Shown here: positions 11,311 to 24,999 of the stretch, one piece after another
Layout: each line of letters begins with the position of its first letter
Numbering within the stretch: position 1 is the first letter of the stretch
Assembly (NCBI RefSeq): GCF_905475395.1
Contig: NC_058337.1
Span: 87,662,368-87,726,367 of the forward strand
Origin: Chrysoperla carnea
Lineage: Eukaryota; Arthropoda; Insecta; Neuroptera; Chrysopidae
DNA length: 64,000 nt
Direction of reading: 5' to 3'
Program-made: the position numbers and the translations under genes
The notes under the pieces: model-generated
What the model was told of the DNA's origin: nothing
Seen by the model: the letters and a program-made list of their open reading frames with translations, nothing else
Databases searched by the model: none

Positions 11311-14300
11311 TGTAAATTTCACATGTTTTAAATAATGAAAATCAGATCCGAATTAGAAATGTGACGCCGGTGGACAGGTTAAATTGCCTTCCACTATCCA
11401 GGGGACCCCTTTCAAATAAATTTTTCCAACCATTTATTGATATTAAATTTTAAGAAAAACCAAAGAGTAATATTATTTGGTATATATTTAAAAAGTCCAA
11501 CTAAGGTTCTAACACATGAGTCAGTCGAAAGAAATAGAACTGATTTTATTGAAATTACTAACCGTTTACTAACTTATTGGTGGTGATGCTTCTTCGTATA
11601 CGTGGAGACTCTAAAAATGTCAGAAGTGATAAAATCGATGTTTTTTTTTTGTGACCCTAGTAGTGCACACAACATCATTCTAAAATTTGTATGCAAGGAT
11701 TTAATCTCAATATTAGGATATGATATGATATATAAATGATAATTACAATAATTTTATTAAAAAAAAAATTAAATTCCACTGATGGTAAATAAACAATTAA
11801 TTCTGCTGATGACAGGTAAATAACAAATACTATCGTTGGACGATATTTTCCAAATATTGATTTATGATAAAGATAATTCGTAAAATAAAATTAGCTATAA
11901 AGTTTCTTAAAACATGATTTTTTTACAATATTTTTGCATATTATAAAAATTAATTTATATTTCTCGTCAATTTTCTTAACGATGAATTTTGCCATTATCA
12001 ATAGTATAATTATAAGGGTATAATTGAAGTCTAGATTCTTGTACCAGGATATTTATGTGAATAACTTTCTCGAATGAAAGGATTTATAACAAACATTATT
12101 ATTCGCTTTCGATTTTTTAATTAGAGGATTACTATTAAAAAACTACCTCTCTGTTAATGATTTGGCTCCATCAATCATGTCTTTTTAAAAAATATATATA
12201 TAAAATTTTCAATGTATACAAGGTTTTGGATTGTTGACAGTTTTGCAAAGCAAAAAAATTTGGTGTTTACTCATTTCAATATTGACTATTGTCTTTTTTT
12301 TTTTTTATAAAAGCAAATAAAAAAAAAACATATATATAACCTGGAATTTTAAGGAATTATTATTTCGAATTAATATACGAACGATTTCTATTCATAATGA
12401 ATTTTGATACAGATTTTTTTTAAGGGACATTTTAAAGGTATGATGTACTGAAACAAAAAAAATTACGAATAAAAGAAAATTTCTTGAATTATTGAAACCA
12501 ATATGTTTAAGGAGTGCATGAAATGCATACCCTTATGATGGACACAAAATTCACATGCTATGGCAATGTAAACACTTTATGATGCTTTTGTTTTCAGTGT
12601 TGATATATTTCACAATGTTGATATATCTTGACTGGTGGTTTGCTGAAAGACATAAATAAACTAATTAGAATGTTGTATTGACAAATGGTTTTATTGTAAA
12701 CATACAGATTTGGCATAATCATCCTGTATCCACTTTTGAATTGATTTTGTCAAATGCGATACACTGAAATATATTTCGAAGAACACACTATGTTTAAGTC
12801 TTATCCTTAATAAGATTTGCTTCGTGTTGAATATCGCAGAAGAGACAAGACAGATGGTATTTGATAGAATTATAAGAGCATTTGTTTTAAAATTTAATAC
12901 TTTACGTTTTTGACATAAAAAATCATTTATATTTTGAAATTTGTTCTTGTGGAATCTATGCAGAAAATAATTAATATATTTAAAAAAAAAGAAAATGTTT
13001 CTTTATGAATGTTATTAATTTTTTCTTTCTATTATTTTATCTACCAATCGTTGATAATTTTTATTCACTTACTTCGATAAATAAAAATCCAACGATCTTT
13101 TTTATTCGCAAATTGAATCTGATAACTGTTTTTAAAAGAATTGTTGGAGTAAGAATTTTTTTATGTTTTAAAAAGAGATCGGCAGGCTTTTGAAACAACG
13201 CAAATCTTTGTAAATTGTATTCGCTCATGTAAAACTTAAAATGATTCTTTTTTTGTTTCGGGTAGATGTCAATCAAGTAAAGACATATCACACATCTCCT
13301 ATCTTTGTCAAAAAGCGCTGTTTGATAAAGGTAAAATATATTAGATTTTCTTTAGTTGATTGAACAGTTGTCCGAAACAAAAGCACATTGGTGAAAAGTT
13401 ATATAAAGGTGGAATTTTTAAATTTGCAATAATATTTCCTGAACATATAATTCAGTTACAGTAAAAAATATAAGAGAAACAAAAAAATTAGCTCTTAGGT
13501 TTCGATGTGGGAAAGAGTTGATGTTTTCAATATTATCAAGCTTATTAACGTTCACATTCGCTGTTTTCGATACATAATTTGTATAAAGATGTGTGAAGTT
13601 CTTTCTAGGATCCTTTTTCCAAATAGCAAAAACAACACTCATCAAGATAAATGATACACTGTCATTTCAAAGACCTTTCCAACGCTATTAATTTAATTAG
13701 AATCGGATAAATGAATGTGCGGATATCAAAAAATTATTACTTTTTTATTTTTGTCATTTGATTACAGAATTTAGTACACATTTTTGTGCTAATTTATTAA
13801 GGAAATCTTGACCGTTTCCCTGTGAAATTAAAAAAAACGGTTATTAGGTATGTCTGGGATGGCTTTTAAGAGAATCAGAAACCTTTAAAATTGAGGGATT
13901 ACATAAAAAAAATTGGAGGATTATCTCAATCCCTGTCTAATCTTAAGAAGGGCAAAAATATTTCATCTAAATTTTCTTTAAGAGTATGTTTTTTATCTGA
14001 TATTCAAGAATTAATTAACAATATTTTAGTTTCTTTGTCTCTGATATATTAAAAACAAATTTTTATATTAAAACACATTTGAAAAACATTTTACAGTGAG
14101 CATAGAATCGAACTAACATTATGTATGAGTCGATTACATTAATAGATACTTTTGAAAACAACAATAATCTAATGCCTAAAATTTTTATCGAATTAAGAGA
14201 AAAATAAAGTAAATATTTTAATGATGATATATTTTATTTTGGTGAAGAAAAGCAAGTGTATTTTTTAAGCGACTTTTACAATTTTATGGTTGTGACTAAT

Positions 14301-14562
14301 AAATAATAAAACTTAACTAAGTGTGAATATGAAATTAAATTTGAAAAAAACAGTTCAATAAGGGCAACAAACATAGTAATTTTGAAATGAGTAACCAAAA
14401 ATAATCCAAAATCTTGTTAATTTTAATTGAAACTCAATAAATATGCTAAATATTTAAAAAAAAAAATGGAGTAAATATGATAAAATTCGTAAATTTATTA
14501 AGAAAAATTATTTTTCTTAGGCTATTTTTAAAGTAAGCACATTTTTTTCTATTTTTTTCCGT
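11311..14562. other. Noncoding stretch upstream of nonA (putative 5' intron)
   Basis: AT-rich with many homopolymer runs. Overlapping ORFs on both strands at 13005-13291 and 13418-13645 have no recognisable domain and are probably chance. At the downstream end the sequence becomes strongly pyrimidine-rich and reaches a potential acceptor (...TTTTTTTCCGTAAAG) about 11 bases before the nonA ATG. Confidence 0.4.
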
Positions 14563-14574
14563 AAAGCGTACGCA

Positions 14575-16263
14575 ATGGCTGCTCAAGAAGGTATTAAAAA
14601 AAATGATACTGCGGATCATCCAATTAAACAAGAGGTAAATACACCAGGACCTAAAGAACAAAGAGACATGAGTAAAAAACGAAGAGGGGGTGGTGGTGGC
14701 CGTTGGCATGGTGGTGGTAATAGACCTGGTGGGGGCTATAACAATCAAAATAATAGTGGCCCTAACAATAACCAAGGACCAAATAATTATAATGGAGGTA
14801 ATCAAAATAGAGGCGGCGCTGGTGATATTGGTCCAGAAAATGTTGATCAAGAAATGGATGTAAAACGTGGAGGAGGTGGTGGTTTTGGGGGACCACGTAA
14901 TAATCAACGATTTAACAATACTGGAGGCCCAGGTGGTGGCCCTGGCAATCGTGATCGTGAATATGAGCGTATCAATGAACGTCTTATGATGATCAGTGGT
15001 TCAACTTTAGATCTTCAACCACTTGATACAACTGAAAAGAAATTTGCAGGACGAAATCGTTTGTACATTGGTAATTTAACAAATGATATCACTGAGGATG
15101 AAATTAATGAATTGTTTAAGCCCTATGGGGAAACAAGCGAATTGTTTTTGAATAAAGAAAAAATGTTCGCTTTCATTCGTTTGGATTACCATGCAAATGC
15201 TGAACGTGCAAAGCGAGAACTTGACGGACAAATACGTAAAGGACGTCCAATTAAAATACGTTTTGCTCCAAATGCATCCAGTATCAAAGTAAAAAATTTA
15301 ACACCATACGTCACAAATGAGCTTTTACACACAGCCTTCTCAGTATTTGGTGATATTGAACGTTGTGTTGTCATTGTTGATGAACGCGGTAAATCCACTT
15401 GTGAGGGTATTGTTGAATTTGCACGTAAACCAGCTGCATTGTGTGCTATTCGACGATGTACCGAAAATTGTTTCTTTTTGACATCATCCTTGAGACCAGT
15501 AATTGTCGAGGCACATGAAATAATGGATGACATCGATGGATTCTCTGAAAAAGGTATTGGAAATAAAAAATCAAATGACTGGTATCAAGCACGTGAAGTT
15601 GGACCAAGATTTGCAAGTCCAAATTCATTTGAGCATCAATACGGTACACGCTGGAAGCAATTAAATGAAATACACAAACAAAAGTTGGAAACATTAAAAC
15701 GTGAACAGTTAATGGAAGAAGAGAAATTAGAAGCACAAATGGAGTATGCACGCTATGAACATGAAACTGAAATGTTACGTGAGCAATTACGCGCCCGTGA
15801 ATTAGATAAAGAACGGCAAAAACGTGAATGGGAAATGAAAGAGCGTGCTGTTGAAGAAGAAAAAATACGCAGCGAAGAACAAATGCGACGTTTGCAAGAA
15901 GATATGTTATCTCGTATGAATAATCAAGAAGATGATTTCCGTCGACGACAAGAAGAGAATAGTTTATTCTTAAAAGCCCATCAATTAACTGATATGTTAG
16001 ACCAACAAGAGCGATATGACACAACCGTTGTTACGGGTAATGACGGTGTTGGAATGCCTCCTGACCCTAAAGTATTTATGGATACATACGATCGCGGTAA
16101 TGATCATCGTATGGATGACCGAATGGGTGGTGGGGGTATGGGTGGCGGCGGTGGACGTGGCGGCTATAACGATAATGACATAAGGGGTAATCGAGGAGGT
16201 GGTAACTGGGGTAATATCGGGGGACGTCGTGACGATTATCAAAATAAGAGACGCCGCTATTAA
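14575..16263 (+). CDS. nonA: NonA-type DBHS RNA-binding protein (NONO/SFPQ/PSPC1 family)
   Basis: This intact single-exon ORF encodes 562 residues. The order of parts is diagnostic. A Gly/Asn-rich low-complexity N-terminus occupies about 36-125. RRM1 spans about 161-232 (RNP2 LYIGNL at 163-168, RNP1-like KMFAFIRL). RRM2 spans about 236-313 (IKVKNL, CEGIVEF). The NOPS segment begins at HEIMDDIDG and includes GPRFASPNSFEHQYG. A long charged coiled coil covers about 360-470, followed by a second Gly-rich tract (517-550) and a basic KRRRY end. DBHS proteins dimerise through NOPS and the coiled coil. They act in the nucleus in RNA processing, transcription and retention; the Drosophila gene was found through vision and courtship-song mutants. 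The start is the only sensible Met before the conserved region. The lack of coding introns is clear; a 5' UTR intron is likely. Antisense ORFs across it are composition shadows. Confidence 0.96.
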   Translation: MAAQEGIKKNDTADHPIKQEVNTPGPKEQRDMSKKRRGGGGGRWHGGGNRPGGGYNNQNNSGPNNNQGPNNYNGGNQNRGGAGDIGPENVDQEMDVKRGGGGGFGGPRNNQRFNNTGGPGGGPGNRDREYERINERLMMISGSTLDLQPLDTTEKKFAGRNRLYIGNLTNDITEDEINELFKPYGETSELFLNKEKMFAFIRLDYHANAERAKRELDGQIRKGRPIKIRFAPNASSIKVKNLTPYVTNELLHTAFSVFGDIERCVVIVDERGKSTCEGIVEFARKPAALCAIRRCTENCFFLTSSLRPVIVEAHEIMDDIDGFSEKGIGNKKSNDWYQAREVGPRFASPNSFEHQYGTRWKQLNEIHKQKLETLKREQLMEEEKLEAQMEYARYEHETEMLREQLRARELDKERQKREWEMKERAVEEEKIRSEEQMRRLQEDMLSRMNNQEDDFRRRQEENSLFLKAHQLTDMLDQQERYDTTVVTGNDGVGMPPDPKVFMDTYDRGNDHRMDDRMGGGGMGGGGGRGGYNDNDIRGNRGGGNWGNIGGRRDDYQNKRRRY

Positions 16264-16315
16264 ACATTTATATCGATTAATTAATTATTCACAAATTAAA
16301 ATCAACCTTTTTATT

Positions 16316-16321
16316 AATAAA
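16316..16321 (+). promoter_or_regulatory. Poly(A) signal of nonA
   Basis: AATAAA lies 53 bases after the nonA stop codon, the first such hexamer downstream. It implies one short 3' UTR form; later signals could give longer forms. Confidence 0.5.
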
Positions 16322-19300
16322 CGAAAATGTTAATAATTTTATTTCATCAACTGAAGATGTTGTAGTCTTGACATTTTTATACAATCAAAGTGTTTTCTTC
16401 GAGAAAATCAAGAAAAATTAGGATTTATCTGATCTAGAATGTGGAAATGGCTGAATTTAACTATAATTTGATCAACATTTATGCACTTTCTATGCCGCGA
16501 TTTATTACTATTTTTGCAAGTGAATTGAGACAAATTCAAAGTTAAAAATTTTCAGTATTAACTTATGACGTTACACAATTCGATTTTGTAAATATCAATT
16601 CTTAGAGCTTTTTAATACTTTGATTTTGTCTCAAATCAAATGTTAATGTGGGTTTATAGAATTATGGATTTCAATTTACGCATGAAAAATTTCTCCAATA
16701 TTCATAGTTTTTTTGAGAATTTTTTCATTAATAACTATGAACCAAAATAGAATTAAGTAAACGGCCCAATCATAATTAATTAATTAGGACTTGGTATTTT
16801 TTCTTGTAACAGTCGAAACTATTAAAGTAAACTTTATGAATGGTTGACTTAATAATAACTATTGTGTATTTACTGAAATTGTAGTTTACAATAATTGGAC
16901 ATATTTTAAGTGTAATAAATGTGATAAATCTGAAATTTCTTAGTTAAGTCTTATAAATTTTTATTTTAAACGAGTCAATTTTTGTAAATGTTTGTTTGCA
17001 GCTCATTAAGACTTCTTGCAATTGCAATTCTACTTTTTTAAGAACACATGTTTCCATAAATAGATAAACACCGTTAAAATAAAACGTGATTCTAACCAAA
17101 AAAGGCGAACTTAAGAAGAAAAAAAAACTAAACTTTACGAAAAATCGTTCTTGAACAAGTCGTTATTCTATAATATACATTATTATTTCTTTTAAACAAG
17201 AAAACTGATCTCGGATACTTAAATCACATTGAATAGTCATCTTTGTTTTTAAAGGTCTTTATCTAATATGGAACGGGAACATAATTTTACTTTTGTTAGA
17301 CTGGATTACATAAAGATAATGAAATGTACTAATAGTATCGAAGGGAAATTTGTCTTCAAAATTAAGTCTTTCTACTTACGTGACAAATAATGTTTACGTA
17401 TCAAAAAACGCAAAATATTGTTTTCTGAAGTATTACTTAGTGCAATGGTGAATTTGAATGATAAATTAATTTAAAATATGAAAATTATTTAATTTTCACA
17501 AAAATAACGGAAGTATAAAAAAAGAACTGTTAATGGAAAAATTTCACAAGATAATTTAAAAAAAAATTATTTTATTTCGATTTAAACCATTTTTTAGTCT
17601 GAAGATTATCAAAATCCTTAAAACATCGTATGATAAAAAATTTCCAACAACTCCTTTCAGTTGTTGCATCATTTTAGAGGAAAATTGGGAAAATTAAAAG
17701 ATGGTTAAATTAATTTATTCATTATATAGCTCATTAACCAATTTACTCGTGAAAAATGCATACTTTACATTTTATATACAAAATTAAATTTAGTTAATAT
17801 TTATAGTTAAGTTATATTCGTAGTAAAATATTTTTGAGTTTATTTTTTTTATAAATGAATTCAAAAATGGTATATTTTTAATCGAATTTCATTTTTATGT
17901 AATGTGAGTAAAAAAAATAAAATTGTAAAATTAATTTTGTGTTTAGAGTCTGAAATCAATAATTTATTAAAAACACCTTTTCAAATTCTTAAAGAGTTTT
18001 AAAATGTCGCAAAATTGGACTTCTTCGGTAGCTGATCGATGATATATAGACTCACGTTCTGGAAAATCAAGATAGCTCAGAGTAATGCGAGAACGCCGGA
18101 ACCTTAATTTTTATAATAGGGGGTTTGGAAAATTATCTCTTAATAGACAAAAAGTCAAGACAAATACTTGTGAGATAAATTTAGCCTTGGACTGGTAGAA
18201 TTGGCGACATTGTTCTTTAGCATCACGGGGAAAAGACATTTTTCCGGGTAAATGTGCATTACTAAACATAAAATGCATGTACTAAATATTGGATCATCAG
18301 ACGACTGAAGTACTTATCAAAATGTAGTACAGAATTAGATAGAAAAGATGATTAGTTGATCAAACTGATACTGATTCATATTTTGAATTGGAAGTTTTTC
18401 TGAAGAAAAATTCATTTTATTGACACTGCTTCTTCTTAAGTTCTTTTTGGTCATCATTTGTCTAATCTTTGTTCTATAGTGACAAGTAACTATCGCTATA
18501 TTATAGCAACTCAAATAAGGTAACACGATATAATACATCACTCACTCACTGTATTATTACTGTACTAATTAGTTAGTGTCATTTCTGATTTGATAATTGA
18601 AAACCAAGAACTTTAAATTATCGAAGGTTTTATTTGAGTCCTATCTTAAGAGCTCGGGTATCAAAAATTATAAAGGTTTTGAGAAAAAACAATTATACCG
18701 AAAACTTCTTTAACTTTTTATCAACAATTTATTATTTTTAATATTAAATTATGTTAGACCAAAGACCAGCGATCAAATTAAGTTGAATGCATCAACTTTA
18801 TTTGCGATTACGCAACAAAAAAATTTGAATTCGATAAGTAAGTTTGGCGTACATAATGAATTACTATTTATCGCGCAGAAATGTTGCAGAAAGTCGTCTA
18901 TTTTTCATTTGAAGTGTTTTTTTGAAGATAGTAAATATATAACTTAAAACTTAAGGCTGTTGTCTCCGTACAATACTGTAAAAATGTTTTGGATTATACT
19001 TGGACTATAATAAGTATGTATAAACCCTACTAAACGTCAATTAGTGCGTTACTTTTAACTCTAATTTACAATGCGGAGATATTCTCGTAATAAATAAAGT
19101 GTATTCTCGTAATAAAGTCTCTCTTCAACTGTCTATACTCTTAATATAGTCGTTGTTCAAAAATAAAATTCATTAACTTGGAGTAATTATATCTCAGTAA
19201 TTAAACGATCAAGAATTTCGGTTTTTTTTTTAAACTCAGAACAAATACATTGATGTTCAGTTCGAGACAACAGCCTTAAATTTTGAAAAGCTAGTTAGCT

Positions 19301-22119
19301 TACTATTGCAAACATTGAAGAATTTATTTGTCCCTCAACTTCCTGGCTGGATCAATAACCAATAACTGGGAATCTTATGTGTGTAATACATAGGGTTGCG
19401 GATTAAAAGTTTTATTAAATATACCAAAATTGAGAGATGCAGATTATTGGAAGAAAACTTTGAAAAGTTTTTCAAGAGTTCACTTAAGGATTTTATCAAC
19501 TTATTATTATTATGATGGAATGTCAGGTATAAAGTATTTTTATGTTAAAAGTATGAATGTTTGGTACTATTAAATTTTCTTTTGCTTTTTTTGTAAAAAC
19601 TGTGATCTTTAATTTTGAAACACATCATTCATTATTTACACAAATAGAAGATTAATTATTAATATCGATAAATAATTATTGTGAAAAATCAAGCGTTAAC
19701 TGTTTATTAGTATGTGATAAATTAGAAGATTATTTAAAAATCGACTGATAGGTCTTTCGTTCGAGAAAGTGCCTACTTAATTGCTTACTAAAATTACTTT
19801 ACTAGGTATTGGAGATGTATGATCAACATACAATATCAAACTAAAAATGATAGCAGTCGCGAAGACTTAGTCTACAATTATTACAATATATAGTGACCAG
19901 TTGCGAGTTTTGAAGCTTGAGACTGGTTTCATATATTTTGATGTAACTAGAGACCTAACACTTTACAAATTTTTCAATAACAGCGCAATATTTTATTGAC
20001 AATTTCATGTATTTTCTCCGTTTTATTTTCTATTTTTGTTTTCTAAGTGTTGTTTTCGCTTAAATTTTGAAGCAGAAAATTTGGTACTTTGAAATACCTG
20101 TAGTAGTCAAGGGCGACGAATCCACGTGCCATTAATTAAGGTACGAAGGCCTGGTTTGTTGGTTTTATTTTTGAGCAAGTATTCGTAATATTAATTCACA
20201 TTCAGTCAATCGATTGTGTGCTTTTATATAAATAAATCATTAAATAATCTATTAAACTGATTATGACTGACTGACATCAAATGAAGATATACAATTTATC
20301 ACCGTGATGCAAAATATCATTTTAAAACAAACCGACCATGATCGGTAAACATATGATGTTAATTCGAAATAGCTAGGAACAGCAGTATACCCGACAGGTA
20401 TAAATAATATTCAGGTAAATATGACAAGCTAATTAATGCCCAACTTCAGTAATCCAAGTGCTACCAGTCGCCATTGTTTTTGATATTGCTACACAGTGAA
20501 TTCTGCAGAGACGAATAACATACGTAAAGGGTTACTTGAAGCTTTGATGGTTAATGAAACTTTTCAGCAGGAAGAAAAATGAATTTTCAATACTGTCCAA
20601 GTCACATCTACAGGTATGGAAATTTTTAAACCATACCAGTCAACATTTACTGGTTGTGACAAATTTTAGGAAATTAAAACATTAATAGAAGCACGAATGC
20701 GGAATATTTTAAGGAAAAATTTTTTCGGTACGTTTTTAAGGGGTAAATGAATATTCTTACTTTTTGTCCGATCGACCTAAAAAAACGGCATACGGAGTTT
20801 CTGTTACTTAAGAAATCTTCAAAAATTCGTTAGGTGATTGATTCTTTTTGGAAATCATTCTAACAATTTTTGATTTGAGACAACGTATACCGATTTTTAG
20901 CCCCTAGCAACATGAGTTTTCTAAAACTTCATTGATCACTTAAGAAAGCCTAACGAAAAAATTTAAAAATTTCGTACTAAATAATCGAATTTTAAAATTA
21001 TATCATCTTGTTGGCAATATTTGATATGAGGTATCGCTACATTTTAAACAGATTATTTGAACAACATTAATGAGGCTACACACAGCTGAGATAGTAGATA
21101 GATTGTTTAACTAAAAATAAAATAAAATGTTTCTTAAATTAATTGCCTAATTGGATAAAACCAATACTTATTTTTATTTAGTTAATCACATTCACTCGGA
21201 AATCGAAAATTATATTTTTTCTGGTTGTAGAAGTCGCTGAAATGATTAAAAATCATTCTTAGATTAAAAATTTTTCAGTGATAATGGTGCGACAAAAACA
21301 ATATGTCAGATATTGGAAAAAAATGAATCGATAAATATTATATTATCATCGTATGGCGCAAACCTGTGCCAAGTTTGATCTGCATCGGTTCCGTGGGTGC
21401 GGAGGTACTTCTGGTTTTTATTCGTAATTTTTTCACCGTTTGAAATATTTTAAACAAACATATTTATAAAATGTCATACTTTAATATGTAGTGGTTCAGT
21501 TATTCAATATAATCACATAAAATTTTTTTTAAACAAAACTATCTGCATATTATTTTTAATCGCCTCAGCTGTATGTAATCCCTTAAAGCTTAATACGACT
21601 TTATTTAACATCATTTTTTTCCAGAATCACTTTTTTAAAAGAAGAACGTTCTCAACGAAATAATTTTTTTAAAAACATTTTCACTATGACGCATCATGCT
21701 TTACCCATTACAAAGCATGGTCTGTTTGAGTTTTGCACATAAACTTAAATTGAACTAAGTTTGGATACTTGTGTTTTTCTGAAATTACCAAAGGTAATTA
21801 AATCTCAAGGAAATTAAAACCTCAGCGGCACACAGTTTTAAATGTAATAGCAAAAATTTAAATCGCGTGTTGTATGATGTTTTCGTGTTCAAAGATGGAA
21901 AACAAGGATTATAAATGACTATGGATGAATGTCAACTCAAATAACGGATAAGGCAACGGCATAATTTTTGTCATAAATTACTTTATTAAAAAAAAATTAA
22001 AAAGTTTTCTTTTTAACTTTCTCAGGAACTACTACTGGTTGTAATTGCAAAATTCTTTTAGCGTTGGATAGCCCATTTATCGAGAAAGGCTATATAACAT
22101 CACGCGCTAGCTGTTAATT
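16322..22119. other. Noncoding stretch, 5.8 kb
   Basis: No confident gene. At about 20514-20580 on + a 27-codon open stretch (from NSAETNNIRKG) follows a possible acceptor and ends at TGA, but nothing links it to other exons. TATTCTCGTAATAAA is duplicated in tandem at about 19079-19120. A less AT-rich patch at about 21352-21420 (CCAAGTTTGATCTGCATCGG) resembles decayed transposon sequence but has no second copy here. Confidence 0.35.
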
Positions 22120-22320
22120 GCTCGTTTTCCAGGACGATTTCGTAAACTAATGAATGGTTATTAACTATAATAATACATAAAGATTGCAGTTACCCGCTCG
22201 CTTCGCAGGTCGATTTCGAATTTAAAAGCAAAATAATTTGGTTTCATAACAAAAAGTAACATGCATGAAGGAAAAGTGAGATCGTCCAGGAAAGCGAGCG
22301 GGCTACCGCTAATATGATTA
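22120..22320. repeat. Related direct and inverted short repeats
   Basis: Three related blocks occur within 200 bases: CTCGTTTTCCAGGACGATTT (about 22122), CTCGCTTCGCAGGTCGATTT (about 22198), and the reverse complement of CTCGCTTTCCTGGACGATCT (about 22282-22302). They are clearly more GC-rich than their surroundings. I read this as the decayed ends of one or more inverted-repeat elements; no ORF is associated. Confidence 0.45.
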
Positions 22321-23329
22321 TAAAATACTTCTTTAATGCTAACTGAAATATTTTGTGACTCAAATATTTGGCTTCAACTAATTTAGTTTTATAACAAGCT
22401 AATATTGTGGATATTTCCGCCGTATGAATAAAAATCGAATAATTTTGTCTTAATTCTTACTCGAAAAAACCTAACATATGTTTTGCTTAAAGCAACCAAC
22501 ATAAAATCAGAAGCGTTTGAGATGGATCATATCCGAATAATTATTCGGATACCATTATAATTACAAAGGCACGCGAATATCACGGTTATTCGTGACATTC
22601 GTATTCAAAGTTCTTAAAACACCATAGCAAGGCGGATTATGAAAATATATCGACAAAAAAAAAAAAAAACAACTTTCCAACCAAGACCCATAATAACATA
22701 TGGGTTACTTTTAGTTACGTTTAAATTTAGTTATATAATTTTCATTTATTAGTAATGGGTTGGGAGAATCACGGGAAAAATTTTTGCAAGATAATCACAA
22801 TCAGGGGTAGGGAATAATTCCCAAGAATTGAAATAATTCTGGGTAATAAACATTCCATGTTGAAATTATTCCACATTGTCGCTTTGCGAAACATGGACAG
22901 ACAGATAGTGATGGATCAATCAACCAACCACTTTGGACCAAAATTTTATGAAATTCATGACTTTTAGAAAAACATTGGAGGTGTATAACTCCTCATGAAG
23001 GTGGTTGAAATTTGGTACCAAGTGGTATTTAGGTTCATTGCTTCCTATCTGCCTATGTTTCGTAATATCGAAAAAACCACCGCAGAATTATTTCAATTTT
23101 AAGGATTTTCATCTTCTTCGGTAACTTGTGTTGCGAGACCGAAAGACTGATAGCGCGATGCGTCTTTGAACTGATATTAAGAATCTCCACGTAGTCATCT
23201 CGCACGAATTTTTCCCCTGCGTCTCTGGGACCGTTATAATTTTTATGTACAAACAAATTTTTCACAAAGCTAATTGTGCTATCATTGATTATATTTCATC
23301 AAATGATATGCGAATCTTATTAATAATAT

Positions 23330-23880
23330 CTACAATCTCTGTTGGGAAATGGGAAAATCTGTGAAAGTATTTCTACTTTTTACAGAGCAATATTGATTTC
23401 AATTTTCTTATATGTAGAATGTATCAAAAATTGGGTATTGATTTTCTCGGTAGTCTTAATTATGAATTCTGTATGCCCAATTTAAAAAAAAAATAAAATA
23501 AATGAATATATTTTTCCCCTACGGGCCTTGGGAAGAGAACATAGCATTTACTATACAATGTCATCGAACTCTGTTAGTGTTCCATTTGATTGGGTTCTGT
23601 TTCTGGATTCAATTAGCAGGATGACATTTTTCTGCGAAATTTCGTATACAGAATGTGTTAAAAATTGATTTTTCGATAATTTTAATTTCTGAATTCGAAT
23701 ATTTTAGTAAAGTAAATATGTTAAGGATTTTTTAGCTCAGAGAAAATAATTTTATCGTACTCAATCTTCGAACAAATATATACATTTTTGTTTAACTCCG
23801 GGAAAATAATTTAGGAGAAACAAAGCGTTAACTACACAATGCCATTAAACTCTTTCCTGCTGTTTCATTTTATTGGATCC
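23330..23880 (+). repeat. Degenerate tandem duplication, unit about 280 bp
   Basis: GAGAACATAGCATTTACTAT (about 23536) with the following ACAATGTCATCGAACTCTGT is matched about 280 bases later by GAGAAACAAAGCGTTAACTA (about 23815) with ACAATGCCATTAAACTCT. The preceding halves (AGAATGTATCAAAAATTGG and AGAATGTGTTAAAAATTG) match at the same offset. The copies are roughly three-quarters identical by eye. A short reading frame is open in part of each copy but is interrupted, so I do not call a gene. Confidence 0.5.
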
Positions 23881-24834
23881 ATAGTACCATAAGAGACTTA
23901 TCGATTTCATTTCTGCATTCGATGAACATTTCAACGTTGTTACAGGAGGACTTTCTTCTGCGTAAACTAGTGAGTATTAAAAACATTTTCCAAATATATG
24001 TAGGATCAAAGTTGCTACAATTTTCATGGTAATTTATATTTTATACATATTTTTTACAGAATTATCATTTACAAACTTCACCTAATATTTTATTAAAATT
24101 GTTTTGTAAATTTAACCTCCACCCGTACACTGTAGAGTGTATACTTGCGGACAATGAAATGCAACACTTTGCTAGCAAACGCATATTAATTAATATGAGT
24201 TTTAATGCCACGAAATATTTCTGATATACAACTTTGTTGCAATTTTATTGTCCGCAAAAAATACCCTTATTAAGGGTGTGATCTTGATACGGGCATGGCT
24301 ATCATTTATTACTTATACATTCAAAGAAATTGATGTCAAGAATGGTTTTTGTCTAATATATTACTCTAATTGTCAATGTAAGTGAACACTTTGAATGAAT
24401 GAATGGATCAATATAGATAAAATAATGAGGTAAAAAAAAAACGAAATTTTTGGAAACTAGCTTGGTTGGTTCTATGGTACTACAATATACTAAAAGTCCT
24501 TAACTGTAATATTGTAAAGGGTTAAGATTTGATATTAAAAGGTAAAATCGAAGTGCTATCGTAAACTAGGGCTCAACAACCTAATTTGATTATATATAAA
24601 ACTACAATGAAGTTCAATTCCACATAAATAAGGAACTTGTCAAGCCTGTAATTTTTGAAAATATGATTCTTACAAGGAAAATGAATATGAACCATTTTGT
24701 TGGAAATTTGAGAACTACTGTATAGTAATATAAGTACCATGCTATTTTAAACCTACCAAACTATTTCTCAATAATCTCGGATTTTTTTGCCTAAACTTCA
24801 TTTTGTGTTGTGAGGCAAAATGAGAAATATCTAA

Positions 24835-24999
24835 AAAAGTTCTATAATACCAGAAACACCTATATGGGCACAAGTCACACCATCGTCTGTTCTAGCTTTA
24901 TTAAAAGTCGTTATAAATCAGATTCCTAACCTTCAAGACGAAGTTACTAAACCATATGCTATTTATCAAGAATTTTCAGTTTTCACAGTAGGAGGTTAG
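24835..24999 (+). other. Unassigned coding-like open stretch
   Basis: The frame is open for 54 codons between in-frame stops at 24832 and 24997 (includes IPETPIWAQVTPSSVLALLK and NQIPNLQDEVTKPYAIYQEF). The amino-acid composition is more protein-like than the poly-K/N/F chance ORFs around it. There is no start codon near its beginning, and no convincing donor or acceptor bounds it. It may be a decayed mobile-element fragment or chance. Confidence 0.2.

Noticed and set aside
14446-14907. Minus-strand ORF of 153 codons opposite the nonA N-terminus
   Set aside because: It is the antisense of Gly/Asn-rich low-complexity codons; the Ile/Thr/Ser-rich product has no domain.
15186-16267. Several minus-strand ORFs opposite the nonA RRM and coiled-coil region
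   Set aside because: They mirror codon bias of the sense gene, which has clear domains; the antisense products have none.
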